A stretch of 64,000 bases of DNA from Albugo candida. Taxonomy: Eukaryota; Oomycota; Peronosporomycetes; Albuginales. The notes under the pieces are model-generated. The model saw only the letters and a program-made list of their open reading frames with translations, had not been told where the DNA came from and searched no databases. The first letter of the stretch is position 1; each line of letters begins with the position of its first letter. The position numbers and the translations under genes are program-made. The stretch covers positions 558,001 through 622,000 of the forward strand of contig JBDOQK010000007.1 of NCBI GenBank assembly GCA_040437565.1. Reading direction: 5' to 3'. Of this stretch, positions 22,159-31,590 are shown in pieces.

Positions 22159-22402
22159 TGCTGGAAGATCATGTGCATCGAGTGCGCAGTAACCGCGGTC
22201 GTGAAGAAACAGTAACTCTAACAATCGTGAAGATTTTCAAGAAGGATTCAGATCGACTGCGAGGAGTCGCGGGAGCAAAACTGACTCACAACGAAGGGTC
22301 ATAGTGTGCATAATCAGGAACTCCTTCTAACTAGATTCAATACAATGATTCCCCATTCCACTCTGTTGTTAACACCCGTGCAGACCTTACTGTGTGACAA
22401 CA
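22159..22402 (+). repeat. 3' LTR of copia fossil B
   Basis: Starts TGCTGGAAGATCATGTGCAT, shares long runs with the 5' copy (GTGAAGATTTTCAAGAAGGA; AACGAAGGGTCATAGTGTGC) and ends GACAACA before the CAAGT duplication. Confidence 0.88.
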
Positions 22403-22489
22403 CAAGTGCGCCTAGAGTAAAGGAATTAAAGATTATGAAACGGATGAAGAGTTTGTCTCGACTGAAAGACTCCGTGCACGATAGCGCCA

Positions 22490-22850
22490 CATATGAATGC
22501 TTTTACAGCATTACTTTGCGATGTTAGCAGTGCGGTTTTTGATGAGCAATTGTACTTCAAGAAAGATGTTACACTGTCGGTTCCAGATCGATTGGCAATT
22601 GTAATGAGTCGAGAAACAGACGGAGTGAGCGACACGATGCTTCAAGCAGAAACACATCGAGCATACGTACCAATATATGGATTTACAGACTCTCGCAACC
22701 TCAATGTGGCAGCAGGATAAATAATACTCCAAGTATTTCCTGAAAAATGAGTCGACATAAATGGAGGAGAAGGTCCAGAACTATGGATACGAGGACAAGA
22801 TTTTGTAGATGCGGCAGGATTTGTTGTCACGAGTTACTTGTAATCAATCT
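22490..22850 (+). pseudogene. Remnant of a SpoU/TrmH-family RNA 2'-O-methyltransferase
   Basis: A plus-strand frame reads LAIVMSRETDGVSDTMLQAE and then VPIYGFTDSRNLNVAAG before a stop at about 22719. This is the SAM-binding knot of SpoU (TrmH) tRNA/rRNA ribose methyltransferases: usual motif 2 has GxExxGVS and motif 3 has VPMxGxxxSLNVSxAA. The final helix can be followed loosely to about 22850 with stops. The N-terminal half is missing upstream, where copia fossil B ends at 22402, so the element may have landed in or beside this gene. As it stands the frame is too short (about 75 codons) to be functional. Confidence 0.6.
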
Positions 22851-23624
22851 GAGTTATGATTGAAAGTTGCCTCTATGTCATTTGATACCTAGAGAAAGCC
22901 TCTATTTTGCCCATTTTCATTTGCGTTCCATGGCTTCCTCGAAATTTGATAGCTGAGGAACAGGTGGCTTTGCGAAATGTGAGGATCCTGTTTTAGGTTC
23001 AGGATCGGTCAATGCACGGATTTACCTGATGCTATAGTTACAGAAATAAAGCTCAGGTGGCAGCATCAACAACAGCTCCGACAATTATCAACTAGCCATT
23101 GTCCTTCGACCAAACGTATGATCTAAATTTGGCAGAAAAAATCGCATGGTGATTAAAGAAGCGATCAAATATCGAAGAAGACGCACCAAGTGGTAATCAA
23201 AAAGTGCGAGGTATAATCGATAAGCCGTTTGATCTTTTACATTCAATTTCTATCACACCGATTAGCTTCTGGCGAGAATATCAATGAGAGCCTCTAAAGA
23301 AAACGGCTTTATATGGCTTTATATGCGAAAGCGAAGCATTTGACGATATGTATCTCATTATGCCTGGCTACATCAAAGCTCGAGCGGTGCGACCAATCTT
23401 TTTCAGCTCATGCCGTTTCTTGCCCGTTTCCGCGCTGCTTGGGATGTCTGGCATGTTTTTGCAGCCTGAAGAGATTACTATCAATCCAAGCCGTATGAAT
23501 ACATGATGAAGTATAGCATCACATGACTAGCAGTTTTGATTAATTTAATCCTGCTACTCAAGCATAACTACATGAACAGTGCAAGCTACGAGCGTTTGCT
23601 GCGCGTCTTTAAACAAGTCGGTGA
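22851..23624. other. No gene seen
   Basis: Both strands are closed by frequent stops; the longest plus-strand frame (23313-23498) is Cys/Leu-rich without a motif. This marks the right edge of the decayed island before the thioredoxin-like gene. Confidence 0.5.
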
Positions 23625-24083
23625 TCATTGTAGGCTTTCTAGCTTACGAACGAGATTCTCCCAAACTTTTTCAACAGAGCCTTGGGAGTTAGCAACCAGC
23701 GACCTCCCATCCTCTTCCACAATGCGTGCCTCATTATCCAGAAAAATCAACGTTGGAATTCCTCTCACGCCAAACTTTGTTCCAAGATTCTTTATGTGTG
23801 CTTCAGTAAACGGCAACGCGCAGAATGACATCGACTCATAATAAGATTGAAAAGATTGCGCGTCCCTATCAGACGAGATGAAAATGATTTCGAAATCTTC
23901 ATGAGCAGCAATCATGTCGTTATAAAATGCACTCAAAACAGGAGTGAAAGCCTTGCATGGTGGGCACCAATGAGCACTGAAGTACAAACCAATAAACTTC
24001 TTCTTCTGGAGCGCTTCTTGCGCACATTTGCTGCCGTCTTTTGTGTCAATTTTTGGACCCAATAAGTCTTCCCAAACACTCAT
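23625..24083 (-). CDS. Thioredoxin-like protein (nucleoredoxin/tryparedoxin type)
   Basis: A complete, intronless 152-residue protein with a single thioredoxin fold. The redox motif is W-C-P-P-C-K (C40 and C43), the form found in tryparedoxins and nucleoredoxins, rather than WCGPC of classical thioredoxins. The surrounding YFSAHWCPPCKAFTPVLSAF and FISSDRDAQSFQSYYESM blocks are typical of that subfamily, as is the cis-proline in RGIPTLIF. No signal peptide or membrane segment, so it is likely cytosolic or nuclear. Expected to reduce disulfides in partner proteins. It is oriented with the uL22m gene downstream of its own promoter side, about 95 bp away. Confidence 0.92.
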   Translation of the reverse strand: MSVWEDLLGPKIDTKDGSKCAQEALQKKKFIGLYFSAHWCPPCKAFTPVLSAFYNDMIAAHEDFEIIFISSDRDAQSFQSYYESMSFCALPFTEAHIKNLGTKFGVRGIPTLIFLDNEARIVEEDGRSLVANSQGSVEKVWENLVRKLESLQ

Positions 24084-24178
24084 TTTTAAACTTTTTTAGA
24101 AATGAATAAACACAAATGTATTTCATTTGCTTCGTGTATAAATAAAACGGTTGAGACAACACCCTGTAGAACTACATT

Positions 24179-24873
24179 TTATTTTTTCTTTCCGTTATTA
24201 TGCTGTGTTGCTGCTTTTCTTTGTGCAATTCGACTACGTTGCTTCGGTTCAGGTTCAAATTCTTTAAGCACGATCACTAGGTGACTAAAAGGATGATGCA
24301 TGATGCCAGAGCGACCTAGACATTCGAGATTAGATGCTATACATAAAGAGGTGCAAATTTAAGTAATTACCTCGTCCCATTATACGCAATCGTTTCAGAT
24401 ATTTGCCTTTTGTTACGAATGCTTCGGAAATTTTTAAGTTTTCTGGCTCGATGTTATATCTGATGTCTGCAAGATTGACCGCATTTTGCACAGTTGCTTT
24501 AACAATAGTCGCTCGACGCTTTCTTGAAAACTTCATTTGCAGTAAGGCTTCTTCTGCCGGAAGACCTCGAACCTAGCTCAAAAACAATGTTAACGTAGCT
24601 TTGAGAGTAGATTTCTAGTACCTGTTGCGCTAGATACGTCAGCTTGCGAGGACTCACTCGAATATCTTTCTTGATAGTTTTTACAGTGCGATATTCCGTC
24701 GGTTTTGTAGCATTCAAAAACTCTCCCACTGTATCTATGTCAGATGTCGACGAATCGGTACCGATAGTGAGTCTACGCATTTGCTCTTGCAATGGGAATG
24801 TTTTTGTGACTGCGTTATTTAGACAGCTCTTTTGGGCTGCTGGGCCAACAAAAAACGATCGTAATCTCAGCAT
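24179..24873 (-). CDS. MRPL22: Mitochondrial ribosomal protein uL22m (L22)
   Basis: Three exons (24622-24873, 24371-24572, 24179-24315) separated by GT-AG introns of 49 and 55 nt encode 196 residues. The L22 core begins at VSPRKLTYLAQQ, continues across intron 1 as VRGLPAEEALLQMKFSRKRR, and after intron 2 ends with GRSGIMHHPFSHLVIVLKE; the HP-x-SH-type tip belongs to the hairpin that lines the exit tunnel. Without splicing the frame ends early in an unrelated tail. The roughly 60-residue N-terminal extension rich in Arg, Ser and Leu with few acids fits mitochondrial import. The first in-frame ATG is at 24873. Confidence 0.9.
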
Positions 24874-24921
24874 TGATTTCGTGGTCAAGAAAGTGTGATA
24901 ATAATGTTATTTACTGATTTT

Positions 24922-26472
24922 TCATTGGGTAAAAGGCGACTCTGTGCGTAATTTTTTATCAGAAATCCAAATGCGTACCTTTTCAAAAGCGCTGTTGCGT
25001 CGACCTGAAGCAGGTGTACGTCCTGCTTCGAGTGAACTTTGGTCAGAAATCCATTCGATGTTGACTTCTATGTCAGTGCGATTTGATACTAGTGGCATCA
25101 ACAGAGAAACGAAGCGTTGGCGTGCTCGCGCATGAATGGCTGCGGTCTCGAGGCCACGGACTTTGATTTTCGAAGGGGATGTTCCGCTGATGATCTCAGC
25201 AAGCCAATCACCCATGTATTCCATTTTCTCTGCTCGTTCTTTGCAAATATCCACATAAAGTGAGTTCAAAAATTCCAACGTAAACAGTTTGCACTTTTTA
25301 CGTAGTTTGTAGACAACGGCTGCATACTTGAGCTTATCAAACTCGACTGAATCTTCAAATCCATGCATTCCTGATCTGTAACAGTTTTCACAAAGATAAG
25401 TGTTCTCGCACACGCTACAAGTCCATAAAGTTCCCTCAATTGGCTCTACTGCGCACCCTCCACACATCAAATTATGGTGTAATACAACTCTCCTTCTCTG
25501 TAAAGCTGAGCCAACTCGAGCTTTTCCTTTGCACATCACATTGGTGATTTTCCCAAATATTGGCACAAGTGCTTTCTTCTTCACTCCTGGAAATGCATGT
25601 ACGGGGCCTGTAGTTCCAGTCTCCCCTTCTTCATCCCAAAATACTTCTCGTTTGAAAACCATCGTACGTGGATGGCTAGCTGATAACAATAATTCATAAA
25701 CATCCTCTTCTTCCATATCACCTTCGATCATATCGTCATTGATACTAATTAGAATGTCACCTATATTGATCCCAGCACAATGCGCGGGTCCGCCCACATC
25801 CACGCCAGAAACCTCTGCAAAACATAGTTCATCTTCAGAAATGCCAATTCTCGTTTTGAAACCAAGTGTTTTTTCACTTAAAGTAACTTGAAATGTATTC
25901 GAAGGTGAAACAAACGGAGAAGCTGCCATATTGCCAAGTTCGCTTTCGGCTGGAGATGAGTAGCGAAGTTGCGTTTGTGGCCCAGATGGATCGCTGTTGA
26001 ATCGTGGAGGTTTGCCATCCAAGTCAAGATATCGAAATCCATGAAGAACTCGAGCGCATCCTGAATTTGACCCGCTATTAGGCCCAATGAAACGATGGGT
26101 ATGAGTGTAAGCTTCCTCCTCAGATTCTTGCATGTCACTTTCGTATTTCACTGGGGTGAGAGGCTCACTTAGTTCGCTTTCAACTGGTGACGATTCGCGA
26201 TACTTTGAATGCTGTGACACAACGATATCCTCTTCCTCGTATTCTCCATCGTGATACTCTGTGCGAGCTCGTTCAGAATCACTATTAGTACTTTTTCCAC
26301 TCGCTCTGGGTGTGATTCTGTTTGAATACATTTTCTTTCTAGATTTACTTCGCTCTTCTCCATACTGTTCCTGATTCTTCTTCTCAGGACGTTGTTGATT
26401 TCCATTTCTCCCGGTCACATTCCTGCGAGCTATTCTGATGCTATTTTCATTTTCGTTCGTTAGTGAACACAT
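24922..26472 (-). CDS. PDZ and ZZ zinc-finger protein
   Basis: Intronless, 516 residues. Residues 1-190 are low-complexity, acidic and Ser-rich, probably disordered. Residues 195-275 form a PDZ domain: the carboxylate loop is TLGFKTRIG and the second half has GGPAHCAGINIGDILISIND. Residues 332-370 are a ZZ-type zinc finger with C337, C340, C352, C355, C361, C364 and H370. A conserved-looking alpha-helical C-terminal region follows (residues 375-480). PDZ binds C-terminal peptides and ZZ fingers bind N-terminal degrons or histone tails, so it is probably a scaffold or adaptor; no catalytic motif. This PDZ-ZZ pairing is not one I know from animals or fungi. Confidence 0.75.
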   Translation of the reverse strand: MCSLTNENENSIRIARRNVTGRNGNQQRPEKKNQEQYGEERSKSRKKMYSNRITPRASGKSTNSDSERARTEYHDGEYEEEDIVVSQHSKYRESSPVESELSEPLTPVKYESDMQESEEEAYTHTHRFIGPNSGSNSGCARVLHGFRYLDLDGKPPRFNSDPSGPQTQLRYSSPAESELGNMAASPFVSPSNTFQVTLSEKTLGFKTRIGISEDELCFAEVSGVDVGGPAHCAGINIGDILISINDDMIEGDMEEEDVYELLLSASHPRTMVFKREVFWDEEGETGTTGPVHAFPGVKKKALVPIFGKITNVMCKGKARVGSALQRRRVVLHHNLMCGGCAVEPIEGTLWTCSVCENTYLCENCYRSGMHGFEDSVEFDKLKYAAVVYKLRKKCKLFTLEFLNSLYVDICKERAEKMEYMGDWLAEIISGTSPSKIKVRGLETAAIHARARQRFVSLLMPLVSNRTDIEVNIEWISDQSSLEAGRTPASGRRNSAFEKVRIWISDKKLRTESPFTQ

Positions 26473-26680
26473 TTGTTTTTTTCAAATGTCGTCGCTTGAT
26501 GAAATATTATGATCAGTATAATTGTGTGGTGTTTTGAGCAGATGGACGTCAACCCCAATGTTGTTTAAACACGTCATCACCTCTTCTGCGTGTCTGTATC
26601 TTGACTCACAAAATCGATCAACAAGTTCTCCAATTATGCAGAGTTCGGTCGCTAATTAAGTATAGTATAGTATGATATAA

Positions 26681-27974
26681 ATGGAGATGAGAAAGCGGAA
26701 ACCCACGCATGCAGCAAGCTGGTACATCAGTGATCCATCGCAACTGGGTCCGCAGCTTGATGGTATCAATGTTTCACTATTTCTGTGATAAAATATCTTA
26801 AACTCTATGGATAGCATGGCTTGACGCCGCAGCTAATGAAGTAAAAAACTCACAACAACCACCAGCGGTGAATGGAATTATTGCCCCGCACGCTGGCTTT
26901 CGGTTTGTGAGCGCAAGATTCTCGTGAACGCTGATATCTAACAGTATATCGAATCAGCTTTTCTGGACCTGTTGCAGCGCACGCGTACTGTCACCTCATT
27001 GACAGACCCGACATCAAACGAGTTTTTGTTCTGGGTCCTTCTCATCATGTCTACTTGGAAGGATGTGCTCTTACTTCTGCGTCTCACTACGAAACTCCCT
27101 TCGGAATGCTTCCAATCGACGCCGAAATCAATGAGATGTTGATCAAAACTGTGCGTATGGTTAAAGATTGCTCATTAGTATAAACATCTGAGTGTAAGGC
27201 CTACAGGGAGAATTCAGACGCATGTCCATGAATGTCGATGAAGCGGAGCATAGTATTGAAATGCATTTACCGTTTATTGCCAGGGTATGTTTTTTGGAGG
27301 AATGAAGTGGTACGGATCTCAAGTCCTATTCTTTTAGACACTCAAGTCGCAAACATTTTCTGTGGTCCCCATATTGGTCGGCAATACGAATCAAAACGAT
27401 AATCTGAAATACGGAAGGTGATACTGAAGCATGCTTCGAAATTAGAGTGTGGCCTCATTAATGTTCTTTTGGAAGATTACTGGCGGAATTTATGAGCGAT
27501 GCATCGAATTTTTTCGTCATTAGCTCCGATTTTTGTCATTGGGGAGCTCGGTAAGCACGGCTTGACATGAAAGTATTGGGCAGGAGTTAGCATTTATGAC
27601 GATAGATTTCGCTACCAGCCTTACGACGCAGTTCATGGGGAAATACATGAATACATTGAGCACTTGGATCAAGAAGCGATAAAGGTAAATATGAAACGAT
27701 CAAAGCGGGTTGAAATGCGCTAACCTCGATGATGGCATAGCTATTAGAGACTTTGGACGCAACCGGCTTCGAAACCTACATAAAGTCGACTGGAAATACA
27801 ATCTGTGGTCAGCATCCAATCTCGATTATCATGCAAGCAATTCTATCACTGAACGAGTCGCAACCTGCTATCAAGTTTGTAAAGTATGCACAGAGTAGTG
27901 CGTGCAAAAAGAAATCAGACTCTTCCGTCAGCTATGCGTCAGCTCTTATTCTTCGCAATGCTCAAGAGAAATAA
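26681..27974 (+). CDS. MEMO1: MEMO1-like protein
   Basis: Eight short exons joined by seven GT-AG introns of about 50-60 nt reproduce the whole MEMO family fold. Landmarks in order: THAASWYIS at the N-terminus; [20 protein letters not shown]; a [15 protein letters not shown] block; [56 protein letters not shown]; and the C-terminal YAQSSAC. The residues that bind copper or iron in human MEMO1 (His of APHAG, His of GPSHH, Cys of QSSxC) are all present. The family is related to extradiol dioxygenases and in animals acts in ErbB2-dependent motility, copper buffering and ROS control. Start chosen at the ATG at 26681. It converges with the OGDH gene. Confidence 0.9.
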
Positions 27975-28080
27975 TCAATTTAACAGAAAAATCACCCATG
28001 TGCCTGTTCGATTTTGATGCCGATAGCACGCAAGCGTTTGATCACGGATTGTCGATCAATGATGCCTCCTACGTTGACAG

Positions 28081-28450
28081 TGGCTATCTTTGGACTTTCT
28101 TTGCACCGAATGCTTGTCGAAAAATTTCTTCAGCCTGCTCGGCATGGCGTTTTGAGGTCCCAACTGCCGATGCCGCTAGGCTCTGTCGGCCAATATAATT
28201 GATTGGAACCTGCTTNNNNNNNNNNNNNNNNNNNNNNNNNNNNNNNNNNNNNNNNNNNNNNNNNNNNNNNNNNNNNNNNNNNNNNNNNNNNNNNNNNNNN
28301 NNNNNNNNNNNNNNNTGGCTATCTTTGGACTTTCTTTGCACCGAATGCTTGTCGAAAAATTTCTTCAGCCTGCTCGGCATGGCGTTTTGAGGTCCCAACT
28401 GCCGATGCCGCTAGGCTCTGTCGGCCAATATAATTGATTGGAACCTGCTT
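28081..28450. repeat. Gap 28216-28315 with duplicated 135-bp flanks
   Basis: Bases 28081-28215 recur exactly at 28316-28450 around 100 N. The left copy is an artefactual second 3' end of the OGDH gene. Confidence 0.97.
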
Positions 28451-31381
28451 GTGGACAATCTTTTCCAGGTGTGGACGAATATACATCCACGCTCCTTGAT
28501 TCAAGGGTTCTTCTTGTACCCAAGTCACTTCCTCCATGCTGTGAAGAGCCCCAAGATACTCTACTAGCTGAGGAAACGGAAAAGGAGCGAGCTCCTCAAT
28601 CCGGACAATGGCAACCTTCTCTCGTGCACGTGAAGTAAGACGGGACTGGCGTTCACGGACAAGATCGTAATATATTTTGCCGGAACAAAGCATGACATGA
28701 CGCACTTTTGCAGGTGTTTTTACAGATTCGTCAGCGTAAATGGGCTGGAAACTTGTTCCAGGACCCATGTCGTGTATGGAAGATGTCGCCTCTGGCAACC
28801 GCAATAGTGTTTTGGGTGCCAACAACACTACAGGTTTGCGAAAAGCTCGCTTTTGTTGACGATGGAGTAAGTGATAGTAATTTGCTGGGGTTGTTGCATT
28901 CACAACGATCAGATTTGAATTGTGCGTATACTCTTTCCAGTCGATCAATTGCTTGGACGATACTGAATCAAGTGCTGGCGAATCCACCAGCTGCAAAAAG
29001 CGTTCGAGTTTGCCGCTCGAATGGTCTGGTCCAGCCCCATCGTACCCATGCGGTAGAAGCAACACCAATCCTGANNNNNNNNNNNNNNNNNNNNNNNNNN
29101 NNNNNNNNNNNNNNNNNNNNNNNNNNNNNNNNNNNNNNNNNNNNNNNNNNNNNNNNNNNNNNNNNNNNNNNNNNTAATTTGCTGGGGTTGTTGCATTCAC
29201 AACGATCAGATTTGAATTGTGCGTATACTCTTTCCAGTCGATCAATTGCTTGGACGATACTGAATCAAGTGCTGGCGAATCCACCAGCTGCAAAAAGCGT
29301 TCGAGTTTGCCGCTCGAATGGTCTGGTCCAGCCCCATCGTACCCATGCGGTAGAAGCAACACCAATCCTGATTGTTTCATCCATTTTGTTTCACCTGAAG
29401 CTAGGAACTGATCGATAATGATTTGGGCTCCATTATTAAAGTCACCAAATTGTGCTTCCCATAAAACAAGAGTGCGAGGGTCTTCCAAGGAATACCCATA
29501 CTCAAATCCCATGACAGCAAACTCGGACAAGTTGCTGTTAATGATCCGGAATTTGCCTTCTGCTTTTTGCCAGTGATCAAACGGGAAGTACAATGATCCA
29601 GAATTCTGATCTGTGAATGCAGCATGTCGATGACTGAATGTCCCTCGCCGACAATCCTGTCCTGATAGACGAACAGAATAGCCTTCAGCTATAAGCGTTC
29701 CAAAAGCCATAGCTTCGGCAGTTCCCCAGTCGAGCTTGATATTGTTTGCTTCCATGGCAAGAAGTCGTTTTCTTGATAGTATATGAGAGCGCTCCAAACG
29801 ATCATGGATGGAAATATGTTGTGGAACATCTATAGAAGCTATTCCAGCATCTATAAGGTTCTCCAAGTTCGTCCCAGTCTCAACCGAATCATACAAGTCG
29901 GCTATTTTTGGTTGCTTGCAGATATTCCATTTTTGCTTGAATGCATCGACATGCATCGGTGCGTAGCTTTTCGCTTTCTCAAATTCTTCCTGTAGGTGAG
30001 AGCTCATTCTATTTTGCAACTTTTGCACTCTATCCGATGAGATAACTCCAGCGTCTTCCAACTCCTGACCAAAGTGATGAGCGAGTGGTACAGTTTTGTC
30101 GATTATTGCGTACATTTTCGGCTGGGTAAATCGAGGTTCATCCACTTCATTGTGTCCATAACGGCGGTAAGTACTTAGGTCAACGACGATATCTTTGCCA
30201 AATTGAGTACGATAAGCCATGGCCAGACTTGCAGCGCGCAAAACATGAGGAATCGAACCACCATTCACGTGTAGTATTGGAGCATCAATGGATTTGGCAA
30301 CGTCGGAACAGTACCTGGTGGATCGGCTATCAGGGTATGTGGTGGTAAACCCGACTTGATTATTTACTATAAGGTGTATGGAACCTCCGATGGTGAAACC
30401 GGGAAGCTGAGATAAAGACAACCCCTCCGGGACGCATCCTTGACCAGCAAAAGCCGCATCACCATGCAATAAAAGACTTATTGCTTTTTCTCCATTGTCG
30501 ATCTTTGCTCGTGTTTTTCCATTCACTACAGCATTGATACACTCAAGATGGGATGGATTTGGCAACAAAGACACATGCACTTTATCGTTTCCATATAATT
30601 TGTCCATAGACGTAGCGATATGAGACGTCACATCATCGACGCCTTTATAGATAGGAGGAAATTCTGTATTCCCGTCCACCTTAGAAAAAATCTTATGAGC
30701 CGGATAATCCAATAGAGACACTAAGAGCGCAAGCCGACCACGATGAGGCATCCCAATAACGACATTTGATACATCGTTCTCTTTGACTGCTGCTAGATGA
30801 AGGATTTTATTGAGAAACGGGAACATTGACTCTGAACCTTCGCCCGAATATCGCTTGTAACTGGGATATTTCTTCTTCAGAAAGTTCTCAAAAGTGTCTG
30901 CCATAATCATGAGTGTGAGTGAGTTGAGCAGCTCAGACGGTGTGCTAGAGTACACTTCTGAGCATTCGATTGCATTGGCAAGCCAGGTTTTTTCCTCGCT
31001 CGATGAAAGATGCTGAATTTCATACCCAATTTTCCCGCAGTACGCGTCCTTGAGATGCCCATACAGTTGCTCCCCGTTCCAAACTCGATCACTGTAGTTT
31101 GCACCTTGAGAGCTATCCAGCTGGATGAGTTTCTTCCAAATTGAAGCGAATCGCTGTTTGGGTAGGTATTTTGAATCGTCTGGAAAGTTTCGGGGCTGGA
31201 GTGGGTCGATGTCAGCTTCGATATGTCCATATTCCCGAAAACACTGTAGCAAGGTCGAAAATGCGAGTTGTTCTGTTGTGAGCGTCGAAAATAGCCTCTG
31301 AGATCTCAAAGAGCTACGACAGGTGAGCAAGACCTTCAAAGGAGATAGCGATAACGGCATTCGGCGGTAAAGCATCCTCAT
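28319..31381 (-). CDS. OGDH: 2-oxoglutarate dehydrogenase E1, mitochondrial
   Basis: Thiamine-diphosphate-dependent E1 subunit of the 2-oxoglutarate dehydrogenase complex of the TCA cycle. After deleting the duplicated 297 bases around the gap at 29075-29174 (in frame, 99 codons) the protein is about 921 residues, close to the usual 930-1,020. The first 40 residues are basic and Ser/Leu-rich with no acids: a mitochondrial presequence. The E1 N-terminal domain has FREYGHIEADIDPL; the ThDP site is HGDAAFAGQG with VNNQVGF about 35 residues later; RRYGHNEVDEP and the C-terminal transketolase-like half (TFSHRHAAF, LLPHGYDGAGPDHSSG, QEEPLNQGAW) follow. Intronless. Tail-to-tail with MEMO. Confidence 0.95.
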   Translation of the reverse strand: MRMLYRRMPLSLSPLKVLLTCRSSLRSQRLFSTLTTEQLAFSTLLQCFREYGHIEADIDPLQPRNFPDDSKYLPKQRFASIWKKLIQLDSSQGANYSDRVWNGEQLYGHLKDAYCGKIGYEIQHLSSSEEKTWLANAIECSEVYSSTPSELLNSLTLMIMADTFENFLKKKYPSYKRYSGEGSESMFPFLNKILHLAAVKENDVSNVVIGMPHRGRLALLVSLLDYPAHKIFSKVDGNTEFPPIYKGVDDVTSHIATSMDKLYGNDKVHVSLLPNPSHLECINAVVNGKTRAKIDNGEKAISLLLHGDAAFAGQGCVPEGLSLSQLPGFTIGGSIHLIVNNQVGFTTTYPDSRSTRYCSDVAKSIDAPILHVNGGSIPHVLRAASLAMAYRTQFGKDIVVDLSTYRRYGHNEVDEPRFTQPKMYAIIDKTVPLAHHFGQELEDAGVISSDRVQKLQNRMSSHLQEEFEKAKSYAPMHVDAFKQKWNICKQPKIADLYDSVETGTNLENLIDAGIASIDVPQHISIHDRLERSHILSRKRLLAMEANNIKLDWGTAEAMAFGTLIAEGYSVRLSGQDCRRGTFSHRHAAFTDQNSGSLYFPFDHWQKAEGKFRIINSNLSEFAVMGFEYGYSLEDPRTLVLWEAQFGDFNNGAQIIIDQFLASGETKWMKQSGLVLLLPHGYDGAGPDHSSGKLERFLQLVDSPALDSVSSKQLIDWKEYTHNSNLIVVNATTPANXXXXXXXXXXXXXXXXXXXXXXXXXXXXXXXXXXSGLVLLLPHGYDGAGPDHSSGKLERFLQLVDSPALDSVSSKQLIDWKEYTHNSNLIVVNATTPANYYHLLHRQQKRAFRKPVVLLAPKTLLRLPEATSSIHDMGPGTSFQPIYADESVKTPAKVRHVMLCSGKIYYDLVRERQSRLTSRAREKVAIVRIEELAPFPFPQLVEYLGALHSMEEVTWVQEEPLNQGAWMYIRPHLEKIVHKQVPINYIGRQSLAASAVGTSKRHAEQAEEIFRQAFGAKKVQR
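28878..29371. repeat. Gap 29075-29174 with duplicated 197-bp flanks
   Basis: Bases 28878-29074 recur exactly at 29175-29371 around 100 N, in the OGDH coding region; the extra 297 bases keep the frame and create a false internal duplication of 99 codons. Confidence 0.97.
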
Positions 31382-31590
31382 CGTTAAGGGTGAAAATGTA
31401 TTTTCGTTCTGTAAACTCGCGAGCGAAAAACCTTAGAAGCATTGTATACGTCAAATATGTGAGCACATCCTCCTACTTTCTATCATTCAGATTTTAAATG
31501 CGTAGAATGTTCGCTTAGATAGCAATGGAACCAGTGAGCATCCTAGTCGAAACTATAGTTTTACTTTGACTCGCACTCACCTCTATTTTC

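Larger units (their letters stand above)
19617..22402 (+). mobile_element. Ty1/copia LTR retrotransposon fossil B
   Basis: Shorter (2.79 kb), broken element with well-defined ends: LTRs of about 242 and 244 bp, both TG...CA, flanked by the 5-bp target duplication CAAGT (19612-19616 and 22403-22407). Directly after the 5' LTR, GGTTGTGAACCCAG matches 11 of 14 bases of the copia-type half initiator-tRNA-Met primer site. Recognisable parts: gag (about 19.97-21.1 kb) with the zinc knuckle CFNCGMRGHWARKH near 21,040; a protease-like segment (about 21.2-21.5 kb); RNase H (about 21.8-22.14 kb); a purine tract (AAGAGGAG) before the 3' LTR. The internal region is far shorter than in element A. LTRs differ at about one site in seven by eye, so it is younger than A though still old. 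More than five breaks. Confidence 0.88.

Noticed and set aside
28081-28215. Apparent second C-terminus of OGDH
   Set aside because: Exact copy of 28316-28450 across a 100-N gap; assembly artefact.
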